Of a DNA stretch of 64,000 nucleotides, positions 17,541 through 26,476 are shown piece by piece. Under the pieces are notes generated by a model. It was not told the origin of the DNA, did not search any database, and saw only the letters and a program-made list of their open reading frames with translations. The stretch lies in contig NZ_JAANNO010000009.1 in NCBI RefSeq assembly GCF_011250645.1, forward strand, positions 1-64,000, read 5' to 3'. Each line of letters begins with the position of its first letter. The stretch's first letter is position 1. The position numbers were made by a program, and so were the translations under genes. This DNA comes from Motilibacter aurantiacus. Lineage in GTDB: Bacteria > Actinomycetota > Actinomycetes > Motilibacterales > Motilibacteraceae.

Positions 17541-18323
17541 CTAGTTGAGCATCCGGGTCCCCGCAGGCAGCACGCCCCCGTTCACCACCTCGGCGGCAGC
17601 GTCCTGCAGCGCCGTGAGGGCGACGCGCTGGGTGAACGGGCCGGCAGAGACCCGGGCCACCCCGAGCTCCTGCAGCTCACGGGTCGGCAGCGACGCACCC
17701 GGGACGCTGATGACGCTGAGCTTCTGCGGGCCGAGGGCGTCGACGAGAGCGCCGATCTCCTCGCGCGCCACCACGCCGGGGACGAAGACCACCGGTGCGC
17801 CGGCCTCGAGGTACGCCTTGCCGCGCCTGATCGCCTCCGCCAGCGAGGCGGCCCGGTCGCTGCCGGCCGGAGCGCGGAGGAACGCGTCGGTCCGTGCGTT
17901 GAGCACGAACTCCACGCCCGCGTCCCGCCCGGCGCGCAGGACGGCCTCGACGTTCGCCACCGCCTCGTCGAGGGGACGCAGCTGGTCCTCGAGGTTCCCG
18001 CCGACCGCACCGGCTGCCAGCGCGCGCCGCGCGGTCTCGCCCGCGTCGCCGTACCCGGCCTCGAAATCCATCGTCACGGGGAGGTCCACCGCTCGGCAGA
18101 TGCGCCGGACCATGTCGAGGTGGAGCTCGAGCGGGATGTTCTCGCCGTCCTCGTAGCCGAACGTGGCGGCGATCGAGTGGCTGGCCGTCGCGAGGGCGCC
18201 CACGCCGGGCACGCCCGCCACGACGCGGGCGGACACCACGTCCCAGACGTTCGCGAGCACGAGGATGTCGGGCGCGGTGTGCAGGTCGAGGAGGGTACGG
18301 GCCTTCGTGGGGAGATCGGTCAT
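17541..18323 (-). CDS. Isocitrate lyase/PEP mutase family protein
   Basis: A 260-residue TIM-barrel enzyme of the ICL/PEPM superfamily, whose members cleave or form C-C or C-P bonds next to 2-oxo acids. Visible family features are LANVWDVVSARVVA near the N-terminus, the metal-site motif MDFEAGYGD near residue 87, NLEDQL near 112 and NARTDAF near 147. The lyase-specific KKCGH loop of isocitrate and methylisocitrate lyases is not seen, so the reaction is uncertain (oxaloacetate decarboxylase or carboxyphosphonoenolpyruvate-type activity are possibilities). ATG 18323 has GAGG five bases upstream. Divergent from the gene at 18443. Confidence 0.85.
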   Translation of the reverse strand: MTDLPTKARTLLDLHTAPDILVLANVWDVVSARVVAGVPGVGALATASHSIAATFGYEDGENIPLELHLDMVRRICRAVDLPVTMDFEAGYGDAGETARRALAAGAVGGNLEDQLRPLDEAVANVEAVLRAGRDAGVEFVLNARTDAFLRAPAGSDRAASLAEAIRRGKAYLEAGAPVVFVPGVVAREEIGALVDALGPQKLSVISVPGASLPTRELQELGVARVSAGPFTQRVALTALQDAAAEVVNGGVLPAGTRMLN

Positions 18324-18442
18324 GGGAGCCTCTGTATCGCGGCGGGCCCGGTCGCGCAAACGAGTTGCGTCCCTGCGTGACTGCGGCCACGCCGGCTCGT
18401 CACAGCACTCGTCGGGTGCGACACCGAGGAGGAGGATCTTTC

Positions 18443-19039
18443 GTGGGCAAGCTGGTCGTGGTCGAGAACATGTCGCTGGACGGGGTGGCCCAGTCCCCGG
18501 GACGCGCGGACGAGGACCCGCGTGACGGCTTCCAGCGCGGTGGATGGGCGTCCACCTGGTTCGCCACCGACCCGGAGGCGGCCCGGGCCGCGATGGGCGG
18601 CCGGCACGAGACGACCGCACTGCTGTTCGGCTCACGAACCTACCTCGACCTGGTCGGCCACTGGCTCTCCACGCCCGGCCCGAACCCCTTCGCCGACATC
18701 CTCCGCTCGATGCCCAAGCACGTCGTCACCTCCACCCTGCCCGACCCGCTGCCCCACCCCAACTCGCACGCGCTGCGCGGCGACCCCGCCGTGACGGTGG
18801 CCCGCCTGAAGGACGAGGCCGCCGGCGAGATCGTCGTGCTGGGCAGCATCCGCCTCGTCCACGCGCTGACCGCCGCGGGCCTCGTCGACGAGTACCTGCT
18901 CACGGTGCTGCCGGTCGTGCTGGGCGGCGGGCTGCGGCTCTTCGACACGGTCCCCGTCGAGCTGGAGACGGTAAGCAGCAGCACCTCGCCGCGCGGGGCG
19001 GTGACGGCGACGTACCGCCCCGTGCGGCGCGGCTCCTGA
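18443..19039 (+). CDS. Dihydrofolate reductase-like (RibD C-terminal domain) protein
   Basis: A 198-residue cytoplasmic protein of the DHFR/RibD-C family, small NADPH-dependent reductases of mostly unknown substrate. Typical marks are VVVENMSLDGVAQSPG at the start, LLFGSRTYLDLVGHW, and GEIVVLGSIRLVHALTAAGLVDEY near residue 135. GTG 18443 has the strong ribosome site GGAGGAGGA. It stands alone between two divergent or decayed neighbours. Confidence 0.88.
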   Translation: MGKLVVVENMSLDGVAQSPGRADEDPRDGFQRGGWASTWFATDPEAARAAMGGRHETTALLFGSRTYLDLVGHWLSTPGPNPFADILRSMPKHVVTSTLPDPLPHPNSHALRGDPAVTVARLKDEAAGEIVVLGSIRLVHALTAAGLVDEYLLTVLPVVLGGGLRLFDTVPVELETVSSSTSPRGAVTATYRPVRRGS

Positions 19040-19058
19040 CCGTCCGCTCTTCGGGCCG

Positions 19059-19440
19059 TCAGCCCCGGCCGGCACGGAACCGGCGCTTCGCCGCGTACAT
19101 CGCCTGACGAGCGGGACGGACAGGCAGGCCTGGACGCCCAGCCGGTCGGCCGTCGCGGCGACGGCGGGCCACCTGGTGTCCCTGCCCAGCGCCAGGGACT
19201 CGACAGGGGCGCATGCCGGCCGTCGCGTCGCGGCAGGGCCCCTCCTGCCGCTCGTCCTGCTCCAGCTCGACGCCTCGTCGCTCGTCTCGTGCACCGCGTC
19301 CGACCGTGAGCCGTTGACGGCCACCACCCCGACGTCCAGCGGAGCGTGGGCGTGCGGCACACAATTCACGACCCGTACGAGAAGGCGACGGCGTTCCTGG
19401 GACTTCCGGGGGGAGCCACCCCGGCCACGGTCCTCGAGGT
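19059..19440 (-). pseudogene. Remnant of a GAF-GGDEF signalling gene
   Basis: No single frame encodes a protein, but pieces of one are recognisable on the minus strand. From about 19360 down, a GAF-like stretch reads APLDVGVVAVNGS; a second frame continues ELEQDERQEGPCRDA, the conserved GAF core; the first frame resumes with DTRWPAVAATADRLGVQACL. At about 19105 it changes frame again into RQAMYAAKRRFRAGRG, which is the usual C-terminal end of a GGDEF domain, followed by a stop. This looks like a GAF-GGDEF gene that lost its middle and acquired frameshifts. The 5' boundary is uncertain and may reach the ArsR stop. Confidence 0.55.
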
Positions 19441-19469
19441 ACTGCTCGTACGCCGCGGCGCGCGCCCGC

Positions 19470-19844
19470 TCAGTGCGCGTGCGCTCCGAGGGCCGCTCCC
19501 GGGTTGACGCCGGCCAGCAGCTCGCCCAGGGCCGGGTCCTGCAGCTCGTAGTACGCCACGCGGCCCTCCCGCCGGACCGAGACCGCCCCTTCGGCGCGCA
19601 GCAGGCGGAGCGCCTGCGACACGGCGGTGGGCGTCATGTCGACGGCCACCGCGAGGTCGGACACGCACACCGGGCCGGCGCGGGAGATCGCCAGCAGCAG
19701 CGCCAGCCGACCGGGGTCCGCGACGAGCGCGAAGCGGGCCGCGGCGCGGCGCACCCCGTCCCGGTCCCCCACCGCGGCGATCGCCGCACAGGCCCGGTCG
19801 GCGTCGATGACGGAGCCGGCGGCAGAGGCGGGCACGAGGTGCAC
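19470..19844 (-). CDS. ArsR-family winged-helix regulator
   Basis: A 124-residue repressor of the ArsR/SmtB family. The helix-turn-helix is VSDLAVAVDMTPTAVSQALR followed by the wing GAVSVRREGRVAYYEL. The C-terminus ends in GAHAH, a possible Ni/Co/Zn ligand set as in NmtR/KmtR-type sensors, but N-terminal ligands are not obvious. It is divergent from the cobalamin-riboswitch operon, so a cobalt-linked role is possible by context only. Confidence 0.85.
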   Translation of the reverse strand: MHLVPASAAGSVIDADRACAAIAAVGDRDGVRRAAARFALVADPGRLALLLAISRAGPVCVSDLAVAVDMTPTAVSQALRLLRAEGAVSVRREGRVAYYELQDPALGELLAGVNPGAALGAHAH

Positions 19845-19914
19845 CGGGCCATCGTGCCAGGCAGCCCCACGGAGACATCTGTCCGCCTGCTCACACTTGC
19901 AGTCGAAGCAGCAG

Positions 19915-20090
19915 CCTGGCTAGGGTCACCCCGCCGCGGTGCTCGGGAAGCCGGTTCGATGCCGGCGCGGCCCTCGCCACTGTGATCGGGAAGCTCGTAC
20001 GCCGTTGCCTCCGGGCAGCCACTGGGCGCTCATGCGTCCGGGAAGGTGGCGCACGCGCGTCTCACCCGTCAGCCAGGAGACCGGCCGCGG
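19915..20090 (+). promoter_or_regulatory. Cobalamin riboswitch
   Basis: The leader shows the conserved cobalamin aptamer elements in order: GGGAAGCCGG at 19945-19954 with its pairing partner GCCGGCG and the CCCTCGCCACTGTGA segment (19971-19985); GCCACTGGG at 20018-20026 with GGGAAGGTGG (20040-20049); and the B12 box AGCCAGGAGACCGGCC at 20071-20086. It precedes the binding-protein gene of the ABC transporter at 20139. In this class cobalamin binding normally shuts off the downstream genes. Confidence 0.9.
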
Positions 20091-20138
20091 CACGGAAGAA
20101 GCCCGTCCACGAGGTGCTGGAAGGCGGTCCGCGGAAGC

Positions 20139-21149
20139 GTGCCCACTCATCGGTCGACTGCTACACGTATCGCCGCCGCAGCGTTCGCCCTGGCGTTCGC
20201 CCTGGCCGGCTGCGGCTCCGACGACGGCGCCGCCCCGGTCGCGGCCGCGCCGTCGCCCCCGCCGGCCGGCCCGGCAGCCGTGGACAACTGCGGCGTCGAG
20301 GTCGCTCCCCCGCAGGCGCCCGACCGGGTGGTCACGATGAACCAGGCGGCGACCGAGGTCATGCTCACGCTCGGGCTGGCCGACCGCATGGCGGGGACGG
20401 CGTACCTCGACGACGACGTCCTCCCCGAGCTGGCCGCCGACTACGCGAAGGTACCTGTGCTGGCGAAGGAGTACCCGTCCCGCGAGGCGTTGCTGAAGGC
20501 CGAATCTGACTTCGTGTACGCGTCCTACCCGAGCGCCTTCGAGGCCGATGCGGCGGGAAGCCGCGAGGAGCTGGCGCGCCTCGGCGTGGTGTCGTACCTC
20601 TCCCCTGCCGCCTGTGCGGACCGCGACGACGCCGATCCGCTGACGCTCGAGGACGTGTGGGACGAGATTCTCGAGGTGGGCACCGTGTTCGGCGTCCGCG
20701 ACCGCGCGGAGCAGGTCGTCGCCGCGCAGCGGGCGACGGTCGAGAAGGCACGGGCCGGCCTGCGCAGCGCCGACCCGCTGCGGGCGCTGTGGTGGGACGG
20801 CGGCACGGACGCCCCGAGCGCCGGCGCGTGCTGCGGCGCCCCCGGAATGGTGATGGCGGCGCTCGGCGTCACCAACGTGTTCGGGAGCCTTCCCGGCGGC
20901 TGGGCCGACGCGTCCTGGGAGGCCGTCGTCAAGGCGGGACCGGACGTGATCGTGCTCGTCGACGCCTCCTGGGACACCGCCGCGTCGAAGCGGGCGTTCC
21001 TCGAGTCCGACCCGGTCACGCGCGAGCTGCGGGCCGTGGCCGAAGGCCGGCTCGTGACGGTTCCCTTCTCGGCGACCACCCCCGGGGTGCGCAACGCCGA
21101 CGCCGTCGCCGAGCTGAGCGCCTCGCTCGCCGCGCTGCCGAGCGAGTGA
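20139..21149 (+). CDS. BtuF-like substrate-binding lipoprotein
   Basis: A 336-residue lipoprotein with a short signal peptide and lipobox LAGC. It has the helical-backbone fold of class III binding proteins (DRVVTMNQAATEVMLTLGLADRM at the front, PDVIVLVDASWDT late). The sequence resembles the subgroup annotated in databases as a putative F420-0 ABC transporter binding protein, with the ACCGAPGMVMAALGVTNVFG stretch. The cobalamin riboswitch just upstream instead points to a corrinoid or a precursor. GTG 20139 is inferred from the signal peptide; its ribosome site is weak. The stop overlaps the permease start (GTGA). Confidence 0.85.
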   Translation: MPTHRSTATRIAAAAFALAFALAGCGSDDGAAPVAAAPSPPPAGPAAVDNCGVEVAPPQAPDRVVTMNQAATEVMLTLGLADRMAGTAYLDDDVLPELAADYAKVPVLAKEYPSREALLKAESDFVYASYPSAFEADAAGSREELARLGVVSYLSPAACADRDDADPLTLEDVWDEILEVGTVFGVRDRAEQVVAAQRATVEKARAGLRSADPLRALWWDGGTDAPSAGACCGAPGMVMAALGVTNVFGSLPGGWADASWEAVVKAGPDVIVLVDASWDTAASKRAFLESDPVTRELRAVAEGRLVTVPFSATTPGVRNADAVAELSASLAALPSE

Positions 21150-22176
21150 CAGCGGTCGAGGCGCGGCCGGGCACCCACCGGCTGGTACCCGGCGTCCTGG
21201 CCGCTCTGCTGGTCGGGTCGGCGATGTACGCCGTCACCGCCGGGCAGGCCGGCCTCTCGGTCGGCACCGTCTGGGACGTCCTCGCGCGCCACCTGGGGCT
21301 CGGGGACACGCCCGTCTCCCCGCTGCACGACGCCGTGGTCTGGGAGCTCCGGCTGCCGCGGGTGCTCACCGCAGCGGCGGTCGGGGCCGGGCTCGCGGTA
21401 GCCGGGGCGGTCCTGCAGACGCTGACCCGCAACCCGCTCGCGGAGCCGTACCTGCTCGGCGTCTCCTCGGGTGCTTCCCTGGGCGCCGTCCTCGTGCTGG
21501 TCGCCGGCGTCGGGGGCGGGGTGGTGTCTCTGACGGCCGGGGCCTTCGCCGGCGCGGTGTCCGCGTTCGTGCTCGTGCTCGCGCTCGGGTCGGTCGCTGG
21601 CCGCATCACCCCGGCCCGCATGGTGCTCGCCGGCGTCGCGCTGGCGCAGCTGTGCGCCGCCACCCTGTCGTTCGTCGTCCTCTGGGTGGCGAGCCCGCAC
21701 GCCACCCAGAGCGCGCAGTTCTGGCTCGCGGGGTCGCTCACCCGCAGCAGCTGGGGGTACGCCGGGGCGTGCGCGGCCGTGCTGGCCGGCGTCCTGCTGA
21801 TCTGCGCCTGGAACGCGCGGTCGCTCGATGCGCTCGCGTTCGGCGAGGACGCGGCCACCGGGCTGGGGGTGCCGGTGCAGGCGCTGCGCTGGCTCCTGCT
21901 GGTCGCCGTCGCCCTGCTGACGGCGGTGCTGGTGTCGGTCAGCGGCAGCATCGGCTTCGTCGGCCTGATCCTCCCGCACGCGGCCCGTTTCCTCGTCGGC
22001 CCCGGGCACGCCCGGCTGCTGCCGGTCGTGACGCTCGCGGGGGCGCTCTTCCTGCTCTGGATGGACACGCTCGCGCGCGTCGTCTTCGCCCCGCGCGAGA
22101 TGCCGGTGGGCCTGTTGACCGCCCTGCTCGGCGTGCCCGCCTTCCTCGTGCTGCTGCGGCGTGCGGAGCTGCGCTC

Positions 22177-22180
<4 letters not shown>
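21146..22180 (+). CDS. FecCD/BtuC-type ABC permease
   Basis: A 344-residue inner-membrane permease of the FecCD family with about ten hydrophobic segments. Family signatures include LRLPRVLTAAAVGAGLAVAG, NPLAEPYLLGVSSGAS, and GFVGLILPHAARFLVGPGH near the C-terminus. It forms the channel for the binding protein before it and the ATPase after it; both junctions are GTGA overlaps, indicating one translationally coupled operon under the riboswitch. Confidence 0.93.
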
Positions 22181-22961
<781 letters not shown>

Positions 22962-22965
<4 letters not shown>

Positions 22966-23894
22966 GCGGCGGGCGCCGCGTGCTCCTGCTCGGCCGGGCG
23001 CACCACGACCTGCGGGCCGTCGAGGCGTTGCGGGCGCTCGCCGCCCGGGCGCAGGCGCACGCCGGTGTCCCCGTCACGGCCTGCTTCCTCGACGGGGCGG
23101 AGCCGTCGCTGCACGCCGCGCTCGACGGCTGCGTGCGCCACCGGGCCGCGGAGGTCGTCGTGGTGCCGGCGACCGCCGACGGCTACCTCGCCCAGTGGGC
23201 CGCGCGGGCACCGGCGCACTGGCGGGAGCGAGCCGGCGCGGACGGCCCTCCGGTGCTCGTCGCCCCACCTGTCGCCGAGCAGCCGGGCATGCTCGAGGCC
23301 CTCGCATCGGCGGTCGCCGGCGCAGCCGAGGCACCGCCGGTCAGCCCGGCTGGGTTCCGCAGCCCTGCCTGGACAGTCCTGCCGCGGCCGCGCACCCACC
23401 TGCTGCTCTGCCGCGGGCCGCGCTGCACCGCGTACGGCAGCGGTGACGTGCTGCGTGCGCTGTCCCAAGTGACGAGGGATCGCGGCATCAGCGAAGTCGA
23501 AATCATGATCACGCCGACAGGCTGCCTCACGCCGTGCAACCTCGGGCCGCTCGCGGTGGCCTACCCGGTCGGGCGCTGGCACACGGGGCTCTCCCCCGAG
23601 CAGGCCGCCGCCGTCGTCGAGGAGTGCCTGCCACCGCGGGAGCAGCCACCGGCCGCCTCGGAGGTCCCGGGACTACCCGGGCCCGTGCCCGGACCAACAG
23701 GGCAGAGGGACGAGCTCCGGCCCGTCCCGCGCCCGGACCGCCGAGCAAGGGATGTCTCATGTCTGTCGACGCCCGCGGGCCCGCCCGGCCCACAGACGCC
23801 CAACAGACCGCGCCGTCGGCGGGCGCCGGCGCGCGCTCCTCGAGCTGGTGGAGGCAGCTGCTCCTGCGCTGGCACTTCCACGGCGGCTTGCTGA
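22962..23894 (+). CDS. CbiX-like chelatase domain fused to thioredoxin-like [2Fe-2S] ferredoxin
   Basis: The N-terminal half (about residues 1-120) resembles the CbiX cobaltochelatase fold (VLLLGRAHHDLRAVEALRALA, FLDGAEPSLHAAL, AEVVVVPATADGYL). Residues about 145-225 form a thioredoxin-like ferredoxin with the cysteine pattern CRGPRC and TGCLTPC. Cobalt chelation fits the cobalamin riboswitch context. The last 75 or so residues are Pro/Arg-rich, lack any domain and run out of frame over the start of the PepSY pseudogene, so the true stop has probably been lost. Confidence 0.75.
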
Positions 23895-24257
23895 TACGCC
23901 GACTTGCCGGTGGCCGCGAAGCTCGCGCGCTGGGGCATCGACGCGCACATGGGCTCGTTCGGGGTCGTCAACCAGGTGCTGCTGGTGGCGCTCGCCATCG
24001 GGCTGCTCTGCATGATCGTGTGGGGCTACCGGATGTGGTGGCAGCGCCGGCCCGACCTCGCGGGCACGTTCGCCGTCGGGCGGCCGGTGCCGCGGGGTGC
24101 GCTGCGCTCCGCGCCGCTCCCCGCGGTCGTCGCAGTCGTCGTGATGGGGGCCGCCATCGGGTGGTTCCTGCCCGTCCTCGGGGCCAGCCTGCTCGCGTTC
24201 GTGGTGCTCGACCTGGCCCTGGCGGCGCGACAGCGGAGCTCGGCCGGCAGGCGCTGA
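23759..24257 (+). pseudogene. PepSY-associated membrane protein with internal deletion
   Basis: The 5' part, from ATG 23759, encodes the usual beginning of PepSY-TM proteins (SSWWRQLLLRWHFHGGLLI). After about 23895 a different frame encodes their usual C-terminus (VAAKLARWGIDAHMG, VWGYRMWWQRRP, then two hydrophobic segments). The 300 or so residues that normally lie between, including the PepSY domain, are absent and the junction shifts frame. It is therefore a broken gene. Intact relatives often accompany metal or redox genes, consistent with the preceding operon. A short product from TTG 23904 or GTG 23910 (about 115 residues, three membrane segments) might still be made. Confidence 0.7.
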
Positions 24258-24382
24258 CCCCCGTCCCCCACCCCTTGTCGCGCTGATCATGCACGACCTC
24301 GCTACTTCTCCCCAGGTGGACAGCTGACCCGGTGGTGATGATCAGCGGGGGACGTGAGGTGGGGGGCGCGGGGCACCGGCAG

Positions 24383-24426
24383 ATGAGAGACCGCTCATGC
24401 ACGGCTCACGGACGTCTCACGGGCCG
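24383..24426. promoter_or_regulatory. Operator-like array upstream of the peptide-ABC-kinase operon
   Basis: ATGAGAG at 24383 is followed at exactly 11-bp steps by CTCATGCACGG (24394), CTCACGGACGT (24405) and CTCACGGGCCG (24416). The same ATGAGAG-N4-CTCAT unit with an 11-bp repeat is found at 29117-29147 before the two-component operon. Direct repeats with 11-bp period are the usual binding pattern of OmpR-family regulators, and such a regulator is encoded at 31370. Confidence 0.55.
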
Positions 24427-24479
24427 TGGCCAGAGTTCTCGGCATCCGGGCAGCAGACCCGGGGAACCCAGGAGGACAC

Positions 24480-24608
24480 ATGGCACGGTCCGGTCTGTTC
24501 GCCGCGCTCCAGCCGGCGCGCACCAGCTCCCGTCGCGACACCACCAGCGCCCCGAAGCGGCGCCGGCGCGTCGTCCGCCGCCGCCCCCGTCGTCGCACCA
24601 CGACCTGA
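24480..24608 (+). CDS. Very basic 42-residue peptide, possible exported precursor
   Basis: A short gene with a near-perfect ribosome site (AGGAGGACAC before ATG). The product has a hydrophobic start (MARSGLFAALQP) and a tail in which about half the residues are arginine (KRRRRVVRRRPRRRTTT); it has 13-14 positive charges, no cysteine and several Ser/Thr. I do not recognise a family. A perfect 15-bp hairpin separates it from the ABC exporter gene, the layout seen when a precursor peptide must be made in excess over its processing genes. An alternative is a small nucleic-acid-binding or ribosome-associated protein, or a non-functional reading frame. Confidence 0.5.
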   Translation: MARSGLFAALQPARTSSRRDTTSAPKRRRRVVRRRPRRRTTT

Positions 24609-24626
24609 CCCGTCCGTACCCACCCC

Positions 24627-24660
24627 GCCGGGAGGCGGCGGCACCCCGCCGCCTCCCGGC
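24627..24660 (+). terminator. Intercistronic 15-bp hairpin
   Basis: Arms 24627-24641 and 24646-24660 are perfect reverse complements around a CACC loop. The hairpin lies between the peptide stop (24608) and the ABC start (24683) and has no T-run. It could act as a partial terminator or as an mRNA stabiliser. Confidence 0.65.
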
Positions 24661-24682
24661 CCGGACGGCTGAAGGACAACTC

Positions 24683-26476
24683 GTGAGAAGTGCGCTGTGT
24701 ACGTGGATGGCACGGCGACTGCTGCCGCTCGGGGAGGGGCTCGGCCTCGTGCCGGAGACGCCCCCGGTCCCGTTGCGGCAGGTCGTACGCCGGTTCTGGC
24801 CCGACGTCCGCCCCTACCGGCTGCAGCTGCTGCTGGGGCTGGCCTGCCTGGCGGCCGTCCCCGCGGTGCAGGCCGCGGAGATCTGGCTGTTCGGCGCGCT
24901 CGTCGACGAGGTGCTCGTCCCGCGCGACTGGGGCCCGCTGCCGCTCGTCGTGGCGCTCTTCGTGGGGCTCGCGGTCCTCAGCGGCGCGCTCTCCTTCTTC
25001 GACGACTACCTCGCCACGGCGGTCGGGCAACGGATGCTGCTGCGCCTGCGGTGCCGGCTCTTCGCCCACCTGTGCCGACTGACCGGGGACGTGCTCGACC
25101 GCCGGCGCCTCGGCGACCTGCTGGCCCGGCTCGGCGGCGACATCGCCGCCATCGAGACGCTCATGGTGGCCGGCACCGCCCAACTGGTGAGCTCGGTCGT
25201 ACGGCTCGGGCTGTTCACCGCACTCCTCTTCGTGCTCGACTGGCAGCTGGCCGCCGTCGCCCTCGTCGTCGCGCCCGCCTTCTACGTCGCGGCGCGTGCG
25301 TTCGCCCGGCTGCTGCGGCGCGCGTCCCGCGCGAAGCGCCGCGCCTCGGGCGAGCTGCTGGCGGTGGCCGAGGAGGCCCTGTCGAACGCCGTCCTGCTGC
25401 AGGTCAACGACCGGGCGGATGCCGAGGTGGCGCGCTACCGCAGCCAGGCCGACGCCGCGCTCCGGGCCGAGCTCTCCGCCGCCCGCGTGCGAGCGCTCTT
25501 CGGCCCGGTGATCGACCTGTTCCAGCTCGCCGGGGTGCTCCTCGTCATCGCGCTCGGCGCGCACGCGCTGATCCAGGGCCGGCTCAGCCTCGGCGAGCTG
25601 CTCGCGTTCCTCACGCTGCTGTCCCAGCTGTACGCCCCGGTGCGGGACCTGGGCGAGCTGTCCGGCATGGTCTTCGCGGCCGGAGCGGGCGCCGAGCGCG
25701 TGCTGGAGATGCTCGACACGCCTCCCGCCGTGACCGAGCCGCCCGACGGCGTCACGATCTCCCCGCGCGGAGTCGTCGACCTCGACTCCGTCTGCGTCCG
25801 CTACGCCGACGCGGCCCGCCCGGCGCTCGTGGACGTCTCGGCCCGCCTGGAGCCGGGCGAGCTCGTCGTCCTGACCGGCCCCAGCGGGGCCGGGAAGACC
25901 ACGCTGGTCAAGCTGCTGCTGCGCCTGCTGGACCCCGGCTCGGGCGCGGTCCGGCTCGACGGCTGGGACCTGCGCGACCTCACGCTGTCCACCGTGCGCG
26001 CCGCCACCGCGGTCCTGCCCCAGGACGCCGCGGTGCTCAACGCCTCGATCGCCGACAACGTCCGCTTCGGCCGCTCCTCGGCCACCGACGTCGAGGTCCG
26101 CCAGGCGCTGGCGGACGCGGGCGCCATCGGCTTCGTCGACGCGCTCCCCGCCGGCGTCGACACCGTGGTCGGGGAGAAAGGGCGGCTGCTCTCCGGAGGC
26201 CAGCGCCAGCGGCTGGCGCTGGCCCGGGCGCTCGTGCGCGACCCGCGCGTGCTCGTCCTCGACGAGCCCACCACCGGGCTGGACGAGCCGTCGGCCCGCC
26301 TGCTCCTCGGCTCGATGCGGGGCCTCGTCCCCGGTCGCACCGTGCTCGTCGTCTCGCACGACCCGCTCGTGGTCGCGGCCGCGGACAGGGTGCTCGTGCT
26401 GGACGAGGGACGCCTGACGGAAGGGCCGCGGCGGGCGTACGCACCCGCGGCCGCTTCCTCCGCGGTGACGGCATGA
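24683..26476 (+). CDS. ABC exporter, fused membrane and ATPase domains
   Basis: A 597-residue half-transporter of the ABCB/exporter type that would work as a homodimer. Residues about 35-320 hold six membrane helices; the ATPase domain has Walker A GPSGAGKTT, signature LSGGQRQR and Walker B VLVLDEPTTGLD. There is no N-terminal C39 peptidase domain, so it would not cleave a leader itself. GTG 24683 has GAAGGA six bases upstream. It overlaps the kinase gene by ATGA. Context (peptide before, kinase after) suggests export of a peptide or lipid under kinase control; the substrate is unknown. Confidence 0.9.
   Translation: MRSALCTWMARRLLPLGEGLGLVPETPPVPLRQVVRRFWPDVRPYRLQLLLGLACLAAVPAVQAAEIWLFGALVDEVLVPRDWGPLPLVVALFVGLAVLSGALSFFDDYLATAVGQRMLLRLRCRLFAHLCRLTGDVLDRRRLGDLLARLGGDIAAIETLMVAGTAQLVSSVVRLGLFTALLFVLDWQLAAVALVVAPAFYVAARAFARLLRRASRAKRRASGELLAVAEEALSNAVLLQVNDRADAEVARYRSQADAALRAELSAARVRALFGPVIDLFQLAGVLLVIALGAHALIQGRLSLGELLAFLTLLSQLYAPVRDLGELSGMVFAAGAGAERVLEMLDTPPAVTEPPDGVTISPRGVVDLDSVCVRYADAARPALVDVSARLEPGELVVLTGPSGAGKTTLVKLLLRLLDPGSGAVRLDGWDLRDLTLSTVRAATAVLPQDAAVLNASIADNVRFGRSSATDVEVRQALADAGAIGFVDALPAGVDTVVGEKGRLLSGGQRQRLALARALVRDPRVLVLDEPTTGLDEPSARLLLGSMRGLVPGRTVLVVSHDPLVVAAADRVLVLDEGRLTEGPRRAYAPAAASSAVTA

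Noticed and set aside
19470-19844. ArsR protein as part of the riboswitch operon
   Set aside because: It is on the opposite strand and upstream of the aptamer.
24397-24672. 91-codon frame overlapping the basic peptide gene
   Set aside because: No ribosome site, starts inside the operator array and runs through the hairpin; its Pro/Gly end is simply the hairpin arms.
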